Below, piece after piece: positions 1 to 7,073 of a DNA stretch of 7,515 nt. Each line of letters starts with the position of its first letter. The first letter of the stretch is position 1. Location: NCBI GenBank assembly GCA_947500965.1, contig CANMWW010000097.1, forward strand, positions 1 through 7,515, written 5' to 3'. The translations under genes were made by a program, and so were the position numbers. A model generated the notes under the pieces. That model did not search any database. It was not told where the DNA came from and saw only the letters and a list, made by a program, of their open reading frames with translations. The DNA comes from Alphaproteobacteria bacterium (GTDB lineage: Bacteria; Pseudomonadota; Alphaproteobacteria; CACIAM-22H2).

Positions 1-1059
1 AGCGCCTGGGTCATCTCGGCCTTCAACGTCCTCGGCGTCGCGACCGGCATGGCGCTGGGCGCGCTCGCCGACAGGCTCGGCCATCGCCGCGTCGTGCTCG
101 CCGGCCTCGCGCTACTTGCCGCGGCCGGCGCCGCGGGCGCGATGGCGCAGGGGCCGGGCGGGCTCCTCGCAGCGCGCTTCGCCGAGGGGCTCGGCTTCAT
201 GGCCGTGGTCGTGGCGGTGCCGGCGCTGGTCCGCGCCTTCGCGCGGCCGCGCGACCTCGGCCTCGCGCTCGGCTTCTGGAGCACGTACATGCCCGCCGGC
301 ATGGCCGGGATGCTCGCGCTCGCGCCGCTGGCGCTGGCGCCCTGGGGCTGGCGCGGGCTCTGGCTCGCCAACGCCATCGCGGCCGCGTGCTTCGCGCTGG
401 CGCTCGCGGCCGCCACGCGCGGCGCGCCAGCCATCTCCGGCCCGCCGCGCGCGGGCTTCCTGGCCGGGCTGCGCGCGACGCTGGCGGCGCCCGGCCCGCC
501 GCTGCTCGCCGCCATCTTCGCCTGCTACACGCTCCACTACCTCGCCGTGCTGGGCTTCCTGCCGACGCTGCTGGCCGAGGAGCACGGCGTCGCGCCGGGG
601 ATGGCTGCGGCGATGGCGGGCCTCGCCGTCGCGCTCAACATCCCCGGCAACCTCGCGGGCGGGTGGCTCGTGCATCGCGGCGCGCCGCGCTGGGCGCTCG
701 TGCTCGCCGTGAACGCCGGCATGGGAGCTTGCTCGCTGGCGATCCACGCCGGCGGCCTCGGCCTCGCGCCGCGCTACGCGCTCTGCGCCGCGCTGTCGAT
801 GCTCGGCGGCGTGCTGCCCGCGGCGGTGCTGGGCGCTGTGCCCGGGCTCGCGCCCGCGCGCGACCTCGCGGCGGCGAGCAACGGCCTCGTCATGCAGGGC
901 TCGAACCTCGGCCAGATGGTCGGCCCGCCCGCGGTCGCGGCGCTGGCGGCGGCAACCGGCGGCTGGACATGGTCGCCGCTCGTCCTGCTGGCGGCGAGCG
1001 CCGCCGGCGCGGCGCTGGCGCTGCGGCTGCGCGCGCTGGAGGCGCGGGCCGGCGGCTGA
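1..1059 (+). CDS. MFS transporter, 5' end outside window
   Basis: The frame is open from base 1, so this is the last 352 residues of a longer protein. It is almost entirely hydrophobic segments separated by short Arg-rich loops, as in 12-helix inner-membrane Major Facilitator Superfamily secondary transporters. The clearest signature is the MFS motif A loop between helices 2 and 3, GALADRLGHRR at residues 20-30 of the visible part; this means helix 1 and the N-terminus (about 40-60 residues) are missing. A glycine-rich helix pair near FWSTYMPAGMAG and a repeat-like second half after residue ~145 fit the two six-helix bundles. The ATG at 49 is internal to helix 2 and is not the real start. The substrate cannot be told; the overall look recalls CynX/NimT-like members, but that is a weak impression. 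It ends in TGA three bases before the opposing permease gene. Family call is firm, function open. Confidence 0.88.
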   Translation, partial: SAWVISAFNVLGVATGMALGALADRLGHRRVVLAGLALLAAAGAAGAMAQGPGGLLAARFAEGLGFMAVVVAVPALVRAFARPRDLGLALGFWSTYMPAGMAGMLALAPLALAPWGWRGLWLANAIAAACFALALAAATRGAPAISGPPRAGFLAGLRATLAAPGPPLLAAIFACYTLHYLAVLGFLPTLLAEEHGVAPGMAAAMAGLAVALNIPGNLAGGWLVHRGAPRWALVLAVNAGMGACSLAIHAGGLGLAPRYALCAALSMLGGVLPAAVLGAVPGLAPARDLAAASNGLVMQGSNLGQMVGPPAVAALAAATGGWTWSPLVLLAASAAGAALALRLRALEARAGG

Positions 1060-1067
1060 GCCTCAGC
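1055..1067. repeat. Palindrome spanning two convergent stop codons
   Basis: GCTGAG (1055-1060), one C, then CTCAGC (1062-1067): a perfect 6+1+6 inverted repeat. The TGA stop of the MFS gene (1057-1059) and the TGA stop of the opposing permease (TCA at 1063-1065) are its mirrored halves. As RNA it could form at most a 5-bp stem with a 3-base loop, and no U-run follows on either strand, so it is at best a weak bidirectional terminator. Confidence 0.35.
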
Positions 1068-2394
1068 GCAGCATCCAGAGGATGCAGAGCGTCGAGGCGA
1101 CGAGCTGCGCCAGCGTGAGCGGCAGTCCGATGCGCAGGAAGCGCAGGAAGCCGATCGGGTGGCCCGCCTTCGCGGCGATGCCCGCGGCGACGACGTTGCC
1201 TGCCGCGCCGATCACCGTGGCGTTGCCGCCCAGCGTGGCGCCGAACATCATGCCCACGAAGACCGGCAGGAGATGCGCGGGCCAGTCCGAGAAATTCGCG
1301 CCCAGCGCCTCCTCCGGCACGGCCTCGACCTGCACGAGGTAGCCCTTCACGACCAGCAGCAGGCCGATGACCACGGGCACGTTGGGCAGTGCCATGGACA
1401 GAAGCCCGACCACCCAGATCATGGCGATCGCCGCGAGCGCCGTGCGCTCGCCGAAGATCGACGCCATGAGCCGCGAGCCGCCCTGCAGCCAGCCGGTATG
1501 GATCAGCGCCTGCACCATCATGAACATGCAGGCGATGAAGATCAGCGTGCGCCAGTCGACGTCGACGAGCACGGCGCCCGGCGACTCGACGCGCAGCCCG
1601 TAGATGACGAGTAGGCCGAGCGCCGCGCAGATGAAGGCGGCCTCGGGCGGGCTGATGCCCTCGATGTCGCCCCAGACGAAGAGCAGGACCTGCAGCGCGA
1701 AGATGGCGAGCGCGGCGGCGATGTAGGCGGGGCGGTGGAGCCGCACCTCCTCCTGCGCGACCGGCCCGGGGCTGCGCGCCGTCCAGGTGCCGCGGAGCAC
1801 GACGAGGCTGGCGAGCAGCAGCGCGCCGATCGCCACGAAGCCGAAGGGGCTGACGCCGCGCAGGTAGGCGTCGAAGGTCATGCCGATGCCCGAGCCGACG
1901 ATGAAGGTCGCCGGATCGCCGACGAGCGTGAGCAGGCCCGCCGAGTTCGCGACCGCGACGAGGAAGACGAGCGGCGGCACCGGGTCGAGCCCCATGCGCT
2001 CGCACGCCTTCAGCAGGATGGGCGCGAAGAGCAGGATGACCGTCGCGTTGGGCAGGAACGCGCAGGTCGGCACCGCGGCGAGGGTGAAGGCGACCAGAAG
2101 CCGCGCGCCGCTGCCCCTGGAGGCGCGCACCAGGCCCTGGCCCAGCGCGTCGAACAGGCCGGTGGGCGTCAGGATGCGCACGAGCACCATGCCGCCGAAG
2201 AGCAGCGACAGGGTCGGTCCCGCCTCGGCCGCGGCAGAGCGCAGGTCGTGCGGCTCTAGGATGCCGGCGGCGAGCACGGCCGCGACGGCGAGCATGCCGC
2301 CGACCGCGAGGTCGACGAGGTCGAGGATGAGCGCGACGACGAGCGCGAGGAACGTCGCCAGCGCGAAGGCGGCGTGGAACTCGACCGGGATCAT
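1063..2394 (-). CDS. ArsB/NhaD/SLC13-superfamily ion permease
   Basis: A 443-residue inner-membrane permease of the ion-transporter superfamily that includes ArsB, NhaD, the SLC13 carboxylate carriers and the P protein. The length fits. The family's inverted two-fold repeat is visible: each half has a Pro-Asn helix break (LPNATVI at 114-120 and LPNVPVV at 336-342) followed by a re-entrant binding motif (VGDPATFIVGS at 158-168 and LGGNATVIGAAGN at 388-400). The hydrophilic stretch around residues 202-222 is the cytoplasmic linker between halves. The ion or substrate (arsenite, Na+/H+, dicarboxylate, sulfate) cannot be decided from sequence. The start is ATG at 2394, with GGAGG (complement of 2400-2404) five bases upstream. 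It lies 94 bases downstream of argG on the same strand; no U-tracted terminator separates them, so some read-through from argG is possible. It is convergent with the MFS gene. Confidence 0.85.
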   Translation of the reverse strand: MIPVEFHAAFALATFLALVVALILDLVDLAVGGMLAVAAVLAAGILEPHDLRSAAAEAGPTLSLLFGGMVLVRILTPTGLFDALGQGLVRASRGSGARLLVAFTLAAVPTCAFLPNATVILLFAPILLKACERMGLDPVPPLVFLVAVANSAGLLTLVGDPATFIVGSGIGMTFDAYLRGVSPFGFVAIGALLLASLVVLRGTWTARSPGPVAQEEVRLHRPAYIAAALAIFALQVLLFVWGDIEGISPPEAAFICAALGLLVIYGLRVESPGAVLVDVDWRTLIFIACMFMMVQALIHTGWLQGGSRLMASIFGERTALAAIAMIWVVGLLSMALPNVPVVIGLLLVVKGYLVQVEAVPEEALGANFSDWPAHLLPVFVGMMFGATLGGNATVIGAAGNVVAAGIAAKAGHPIGFLRFLRIGLPLTLAQLVASTLCILWMLR

Positions 2395-2402
2395 GCGTCC
2401 CT

Positions 2403-2473
2403 CCCCCTCGGCGGACGCGGCGCCCCCTCCCCCGGGGGCGGGGCGCCGGGGGCGCCGGACCCCCGCCGCCCCC
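2403..2473. repeat. G/C-run block between argG and permease gene
   Basis: The 94-base gap between argG and the permease consists mostly of homopolymer G and C runs of 4-5 bases. C5 runs lie at 2403-2407, 2423-2427, 2429-2433, 2460-2464 and 2469-2473; G runs at 2434-2438, 2440-2443 and 2448-2452. It includes the perfect palindrome CCCCCGGGGG (2429-2438) and two GGCGCC sites. On the minus (transcribed-sense) strand GGGGGCGG near argG can pair with CCGCCCCC further on. Such RNA would be very structured and the G-runs could form quadruplexes, but there is no U-tract, so it is not a canonical intrinsic terminator. It also carries the SD of the permease gene at its end. Confidence 0.5.
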
Positions 2474-2488
2474 GATGCCGCTTCTTGC

Positions 2489-3718
<1,230 letters not shown>

Positions 3719-3753
3719 CTTCGCGTCCTCGCGGGGGGAGAAAAACGCGGCGG

Positions 3754-3782
3754 AGTATAGGGATCGCGCCCCGCCGGGCAAG
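3754..3782 (-). promoter_or_regulatory. Candidate sigma-70 promoter of argG
   Basis: Read on the minus strand, a -35-like CTTGCC (complement of 3777-3782) is followed after exactly 17 bases by TATACT (complement of 3754-3759). These match the alphaproteobacterial housekeeping pattern CTTGAC-N17-CTATAT well. Transcription would begin near 3747, giving a ~28-base leader with the SD (3726-3730) inside it. No leader peptide or T-box fits in so short a leader. A GANTC site (GACTC, 3782-3786) touches the -35. Confidence 0.55.
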
Positions 3783-3804
3783 ACTCGCCACCGGCGCGCG
3801 ACTG

Positions 3805-3827
3805 GCGTTGAATGGACCGTCCAACGC
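3805..3827. promoter_or_regulatory. Inverted repeat upstream of GST gene, possible operator
   Basis: GCGTTG (3805-3810) and CAACGC (3822-3827) form an inverted repeat enclosing an 11-base perfect palindrome TGGAC-C-GTCCA (3813-3823). It lies 18 bases before the GST start codon and 6 bases before its SD, in the intergenic space shared with argG. It could be a regulator-binding site or a hairpin in the GST leader. No regulator gene is beside it, so its role is inference. Confidence 0.35.
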
Positions 3828-3832
3828 AAGAC

Positions 3833-3837
3833 GGAGG
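3833..3837 (+). promoter_or_regulatory. Shine-Dalgarno deciding the GST start
   Basis: GGAGG with seven bases before the ATG at 3845. The in-frame ATG at 3812, eleven codons earlier, has no such site and lies against the palindrome, so 3845 is preferred. Confidence 0.75.
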
Positions 3838-3844
3838 CAAGCCG

Positions 3845-4540
3845 ATGTACGAGCTCCACGCCTGGCCCACGCCCAACGGCTACAAGGTCTCGATCCTGCT
3901 CGAGGAGCTCGGCCAGCCCTACGAGGTCGTGCCCGTCGACATCGGCGCGGGCGACCAGTTCCGCCCGGACTTCCTCGAGATCTCGCCCAACAACAAGATG
4001 CCGGTGCTGGTCGACCGCGACGGCCCGGGCGGGAAGCCGCTCGCCATCTTCGAATCCGGCGCGATCATGATGTACCTCGCGGAGAAGCACGGCCGCTTCT
4101 GGCCGGCGGAGACGCGCGCGCGCTACGACGTCGCGCAGTGGCTGATGTTCCAGATGGCGAGCGTCGGGCCGATGCTGGGCCAGGCCGGGCACTTCCTCAA
4201 CTACGCGCCCGAGCCGATCCGCTACGCCATCGACCGCTACGTCAACGAGGGCCGCCGCATCTACGGCGTGCTCGACCGGCGCCTCGCGCGCGGGGAATGG
4301 CTCGCCGGCGGCGCCTACTCGATCGCCGACATGGCGGTCTTCCCCTGGCTGCGCTTCCCGGACCGGCAGGGGCAGGACATGGCGCAGTTCCCGAACCTGC
4401 GGCGCTGGTTCGAGGCGATCGACGCGCGCCCGGCGACGAAGCGCGGCTGCGCTCTGCTCGCCGAGCGGCGCCGGGCCGGGCCGCCCGACGCCAGGGCGCG
4501 CGAGATGCTGTTCGGCGCGACCCAGTACCAGAAGCGCTGA
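3845..4540 (+). CDS. Glutathione S-transferase, YfcG/Ure2-like
   Basis: A 231-residue cytosolic GST. The N-terminal thioredoxin-fold domain (about 1-83) carries T9-P10-N11 at the active-site position, typical of the Ure2/YfcG/YghU (Nu-like) group, where Thr and Asn rather than Tyr or Cys contact the glutathione sulfur. It also has the cis-proline segment SPNNKMPVLVD (47-57, Pro53) and the gamma-glutamyl-binding pair E70-S71 in FESGAIMMYLAEK. The all-helical C-terminal domain shows the conserved folding box SIADMAVFPW (159-168). E. coli members have disulfide reductase and peroxidase activity with glutathione; substrates here are unknown. The start is ATG 3845, where the domain begins and a GGAGG precedes it. 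It is monocistronic, divergent from argG and convergent with rlmN. A redox role would sit well with the nearby sigma/ChrR module, but nothing in the sequence links them. Confidence 0.9.
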   Translation: MYELHAWPTPNGYKVSILLEELGQPYEVVPVDIGAGDQFRPDFLEISPNNKMPVLVDRDGPGGKPLAIFESGAIMMYLAEKHGRFWPAETRARYDVAQWLMFQMASVGPMLGQAGHFLNYAPEPIRYAIDRYVNEGRRIYGVLDRRLARGEWLAGGAYSIADMAVFPWLRFPDRQGQDMAQFPNLRRWFEAIDARPATKRGCALLAERRRAGPPDARAREMLFGATQYQKR

Positions 4541-4560
4541 GCGCCCCGCGGCGCCTCAGC
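4536..4560. terminator. Hairpin over the convergent GST and rlmN stops
   Basis: GCTGA-GCGCC (4536-4545), loop CCGC (4546-4549), GGCGC (4550-4554), one bulged C, then TCAGC (4556-4560). This gives a ten-pair, very GC-rich stem with one bulge, symmetric enough to form from either strand. Both stop codons (TGA 4538-4540, and the complement of TCA 4556-4558) pair with each other at its base. No U-run follows on either side, so it is either a non-canonical bidirectional terminator or a 3'-end stabiliser. Confidence 0.45.
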
Positions 4561-5716
4561 CCGGCGTGGCCGCCGCGCGGCGCTGGCGCTCGGTGTCGCT
4601 CTTGAGCTGGCCGCAGGCCGCGAGGATGTCGCGGCCGCGCGGCCGGCGCACCGGCGTGGTGAAGCCGGCATCCGCCAGCACGTCCGAGAACTTCTCGATC
4701 TGGTCCCAGCTCGAGCACTCGAACTCCGAGCCCGGCCAGGGATTGAAGGGGATGAGGTTCACCTTGGCGTGGATGCCGGTGAGCAGCTGCACCAGGCCGC
4801 GCGCGTCGGCGAGCGAGTCGTTCACGCCCTTCAGCATCACGTACTCGAAGGTGATGCGCCGCGCGTTCGACACGCCGGGATAGGAGCGGCAGGCGTCGAG
4901 CAGCTCGGCGATCGGCCATTTCTTGTTGATCGGCACGATGCGGCTGCGCAGCTCGTCGGTGACCGCGTGCAGGCTGATGGCGAGGCTGACGCCCAGCTCC
5001 TCGCCGCAGCGCCGGATCATCGGCACGACGCCGGAGGTGGAGAGCGTGATGCGCCGGCGCGACAGCGCGAAGCCGTCCTGGTCCATCGCGATGGACAGCG
5101 CGCGCGCGACGTTGTCGTAGTTGAAGAGCGGCTCGCCCATTCCCATCATCACGATGTTCGTGAGCTTGCGGCCATGCTCGGGCGGCGGCCACTCGCCGAA
5201 GGCGTCGCGCGCCGAGAGCAGCTGCGCCACGATCTCGTGGGCCTCGAGGTTGCGCACCAGGCGCTGCGTGCCGGTGTGGCAGAACCGGCAGGTCAGCGTG
5301 CAGCCGACCTGGCTCGACACGCAGAGCGTGCCGCGCTCCTTCTCGGGGATGTGGACGCACTCGATCTCCGCGCCGTCCTCCATGCGCAGCAGCCATTTCT
5401 GGGTGCCGTCGATCGAGGTCTGGTGGCGCGAGATCGCCGGACGATAGACGTAGAAGCGCTCCTCGAGCCGCGCGCGAAGCCCCTTCGAGATGTCGCTCAT
5501 GCCGCCGAAGTCGGTCGCGCCGCGCACGTAGATCCAGCGCCAGATCTGCGAGGCGCGGAAGGGCTTCTCGCCGAACTCGGCCAGCGCCGCGGCGATCTCC
5601 GGCCGCGCCAGCCCGACGAGGTTGCGCCGGCCGTCGGCGCGCGGGGCGAGCGGCGCCTGCGCGGTATCGATCTCCGGCTTGTCGGCGGCCGGCGCGGGCG
5701 AGGCCTGGGTGTCCAT
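4556..5716 (-). CDS. rlmN: Dual-specificity rRNA/tRNA adenine-C2 methyltransferase RlmN
   Basis: RlmN is a radical-SAM enzyme that methylates C2 of A2503 in 23S rRNA and A37 in some tRNAs, supporting translational accuracy. The 386 residues fit the family. The 4Fe-4S cluster cysteines are C139, C143 and C146 in QVGCTLTCRFC. The two catalytic cysteines are also visible: C132 (seven before the cluster, as C118 in E. coli) and C368 in LAACGQL (equivalent to the methyl-carrying C355). The SAM-binding GMGEPLFNYDNV is at 192-203 and PFNPWPGSEFE at 323-333. An Ala/Pro-rich N-terminal leader of ~30 residues precedes the conserved part. The ATG at 5716 has no clear SD and could depend on translation of the upstream IalB-family gene, 44 bases away on the same strand. 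It is convergent with the GST gene. Confidence 0.96.
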   Translation of the reverse strand: MDTQASPAPAADKPEIDTAQAPLAPRADGRRNLVGLARPEIAAALAEFGEKPFRASQIWRWIYVRGATDFGGMSDISKGLRARLEERFYVYRPAISRHQTSIDGTQKWLLRMEDGAEIECVHIPEKERGTLCVSSQVGCTLTCRFCHTGTQRLVRNLEAHEIVAQLLSARDAFGEWPPPEHGRKLTNIVMMGMGEPLFNYDNVARALSIAMDQDGFALSRRRITLSTSGVVPMIRRCGEELGVSLAISLHAVTDELRSRIVPINKKWPIAELLDACRSYPGVSNARRITFEYVMLKGVNDSLADARGLVQLLTGIHAKVNLIPFNPWPGSEFECSSWDQIEKFSDVLADAGFTTPVRRPRGRDILAACGQLKSDTERQRRAAATPG

Positions 5717-5760
5717 GGGGGCTCTGCTTGGCCGGTCGGGTGGAGGCCGGCGCGGGACGA

Positions 5761-6306
5761 TCAGGGCAGCCCGCAGGCCCTGCTGGCGAGCTCGAGCGCC
5801 TTGGCGAAGCCCGCGAGCTTGAAGGTGTCGGCGGTCAGCGTGCCTCGCTGCGAGACGCCGTTCACCACGAGTTCCTTGCCGGCGCGCAGCGCGGCGACCA
5901 TCGCCTTGTCGGTTTCCGGGTCCCGGCTCCAGATGACCTGGGGCGCCTTGTCGCTGCGGCGCGTGAACTCGAAGTTCCTGGCCTTGTCGACGACGGCGAC
6001 CACGGGCTTGGCCGTGCTGACCGGGTAGCCGGGGTGGAAGCTCACCTCGTCGCGCTGCCTCTGCGCCGGGCGATGCGTGACCATGAAGCGGATGTCGTCG
6101 CGCTTGGCGCCTGCCGGCTTGACCTGGGAGGAGGTCGGGGCGGCGGTCACGTAGCAGACCTTGGCGGCTCCTTCGCCGAACTCGTAGGCCTGCCAGCCCT
6201 CGGCGCTACCGAGCGACTTGAAGCCCTGCTGGCCCTGGGCGAGGGCCGCGGGGCCGCAGGCGACGAAGAGGAGCGAAAGCACAAGGAAGATCCGGGCGCG
6301 ACCCAC
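5761..6306 (-). CDS. IalB-family (invasion-associated locus B) exported protein
   Basis: A 181-residue protein of the IalB family, named for a Bartonella protein linked to erythrocyte invasion but widespread in non-pathogenic alphaproteobacteria, where its biochemical role is unknown. A GTG at 6306 gives a proper signal peptide: basic MGRAR, a hydrophobic core through residue 16, and AALA|QG cleavage after residue 23. The frame extends upstream to an ATG at 6378, but those 24 residues are Arg-rich, precede the signal peptide and lack an SD, so GTG is chosen. C17 in LLFVAC resembles a weak lipobox, so a lipoprotein is a less likely alternative. The mature part has two cysteines, C51 and C178, which could form a disulfide. 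The body (YVTAAP, DIRFMVTHRP, a V-S-F-G-Y stretch) follows the family pattern. It is probably first in an operon with rlmN. Confidence 0.85.
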   Translation of the reverse strand: MGRARIFLVLSLLFVACGPAALAQGQQGFKSLGSAEGWQAYEFGEGAAKVCYVTAAPTSSQVKPAGAKRDDIRFMVTHRPAQRQRDEVSFHPGYPVSTAKPVVAVVDKARNFEFTRRSDKAPQVIWSRDPETDKAMVAALRAGKELVVNGVSQRGTLTADTFKLAGFAKALELASRACGLP

Positions 6307-6313
6307 GGCGAGA

Positions 6314-6318
6314 CCCCT
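6314..6318 (-). promoter_or_regulatory. Shine-Dalgarno supporting the GTG start
   Basis: AGGGG on the minus strand with seven bases before the GTG at 6306. This decides the start of the IalB-family gene in favour of GTG over the upstream ATG at 6378, which has no SD. Confidence 0.7.
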
Positions 6319-6346
6319 GCCTGGCTGAGCGGTTCGCGCGCGGCGG

Positions 6347-6375
6347 TGATCCGTCGCGCGGTGCCCGGCGTATGA
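6347..6375 (+). promoter_or_regulatory. Candidate ECF11 (RpoE/ChrR-type) promoter
   Basis: TGATCC (6347-6352), 18 bases, then TATGA (6371-6375). As I recall it, the Rhodobacter sphaeroides RpoE consensus is TGATCC with TAAGA about 18 bases downstream, so the -35 is identical and the -10 differs by one base. It points at the sigma/anti-sigma operon, as autoregulated ECF promoters do. A start near 6382 would give a leader of about 115 bases. TGATCC alone occurs by chance elsewhere in the window; position, spacing and -10 are what make this one credible. Confidence 0.55.
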
Positions 6376-6397
6376 CATGGTGCATGTTGAGCGTCAA
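6369..6397 (-). promoter_or_regulatory. Possible sigma-70 promoter of the ialB-rlmN operon
   Basis: On the minus strand, TTGACG (complement of 6392-6397) is followed after 17 bases by CATACG (complement of 6369-6374). The -35 matches 5 of 6 of TTGACA; the -10 keeps only the central ATA. Transcription would start near 6362 with a ~56-base leader to the GTG. Its -10 overlaps the -10 of the opposing candidate ECF promoter. No better candidate is seen in the 190-base divergent region. Confidence 0.35.
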
Positions 6398-6497
6398 TCG
6401 CCGCCCGGGCGCGCCATCCCGCGGCCCCAGGCCCGCCGCCGCCCCGCCTGGCGCGCACCCCCTTGAGGCAAGGCCGCGCCAGGGCTACCAAGGGCGC

Positions 6498-7073
6498 ATG
6501 TCGGGGGAAGGGATCGAGGGGCAGGCGGCCGTCATGCCGCACGCCGCGCTGATGCTGCGCGTCGCGCGCGAGCAGGATCGCTCTGCCTTCGCCGAGCTCT
6601 TCGGCCATTTCGGCCCGCGCGTGAAGAGCTACCTGATGCGCCTCGGATCGGATTCCAGCGGGGCGGAGGACCTCCTCCAGGAGGTGATGCTCGCCGTCTG
6701 GCGCCGCGCCGCCACCTACGACCCCTCCCAGGCCGGCGTCGCCACCTGGATCTTCACCATCGCCCGCAACAAGCGCATCGACGCGCTGAGGCGCGTGCCG
6801 CGCGGCGGGCTCGACCCCAACGATCCCGCGCTGCAGCCCGAGCCGCCGCCCTCCCCCGACCACGAGGCCGAGGCGGTGCGCTGGGAGGGCGCCATCGCCG
6901 AGGCCGTGGCGGCCATGCCGCGCGAGCAGGCGGAGATCCTGCGCCTCGCCTACTACGAGGACATCTCGCACAGCGACATCGCCGCGCGCATCGGCGTGCC
7001 GCTGGGCACGGTCAAGTCGCGGCTGCGACTCGCCATGGCGCGGCTGCGCACTAGGTTCGCTGAACAGGCATGA
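6498..7073 (+). CDS. ECF-family RNA polymerase sigma factor, RpoE/ECF11-like
   Basis: A 191-residue alternative sigma factor that would direct RNA polymerase to stress promoters. Sigma-2 domain: DRSAFAELFGHFGPRVKSYL (27-46), core-binding AEDLLQEVMLAVWRRA (56-71) and -10-reading TWIFTIARNKRIDALRR (83-99). Sigma-4 domain: AMPREQAEILRLAYYEDIS, then the helix-turn-helix SDIAARIGVPLGTVKSRLRLA (about 140-185). Domain order, the short Pro-rich linker and the following ChrR-type gene match the RpoE-ChrR (ECF11) group. The start is uncertain: ATG 6498 gives an N-terminus of family-like length but its AGGG is only three bases away; ATG 6534 has GAGGGG twelve and AGG eight bases upstream. The frame also opens at ATG 6372, but that codon lies inside the promoter and the extension is Pro/Ala/Arg filler. 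Its stop overlaps the anti-sigma start, suggesting translational coupling. Confidence 0.93.
   Translation: MSGEGIEGQAAVMPHAALMLRVAREQDRSAFAELFGHFGPRVKSYLMRLGSDSSGAEDLLQEVMLAVWRRAATYDPSQAGVATWIFTIARNKRIDALRRVPRGGLDPNDPALQPEPPPSPDHEAEAVRWEGAIAEAVAAMPREQAEILRLAYYEDISHSDIAARIGVPLGTVKSRLRLAMARLRTRFAEQA

Noticed and set aside
3756..3761. TATAGG on the plus strand as a -10 for the GST gene
   Set aside because: No -35-like sequence lies 16-18 bases upstream (a G-run is there); the same bases serve better as the minus-strand -10 of argG.
3719..4192. Upstream extension of argG through the GST gene
   Set aside because: ArgG's conserved N-terminus begins at 3718 with its own SD and promoter; the extension is antisense to the GST coding region.
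5021..5030. TGATCC on the minus strand inside rlmN as a further ECF promoter
   Set aside because: The hexamer is expected by chance about twice per strand in a window this size, and it lies within a coding region with no gene start downstream.
4769..6028. Long open plus-strand frame opposite rlmN and the IalB-family gene
   Set aside because: Antisense to genes with firm family signatures; composition (Arg, Ala, Val, His) is that of a shadow frame.
6307..6378. ATG at 6378 as the start of the IalB-family protein
   Set aside because: It would bury the signal peptide behind 24 Arg-rich residues and has no SD; the GTG at 6306 has a well-spaced AGGGG.
6372..6497. ATG at 6372 as the start of the sigma factor
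   Set aside because: It lies within the candidate promoter, and the extra 42 residues are Pro/Ala/Arg filler ahead of the conserved sigma-2 region.
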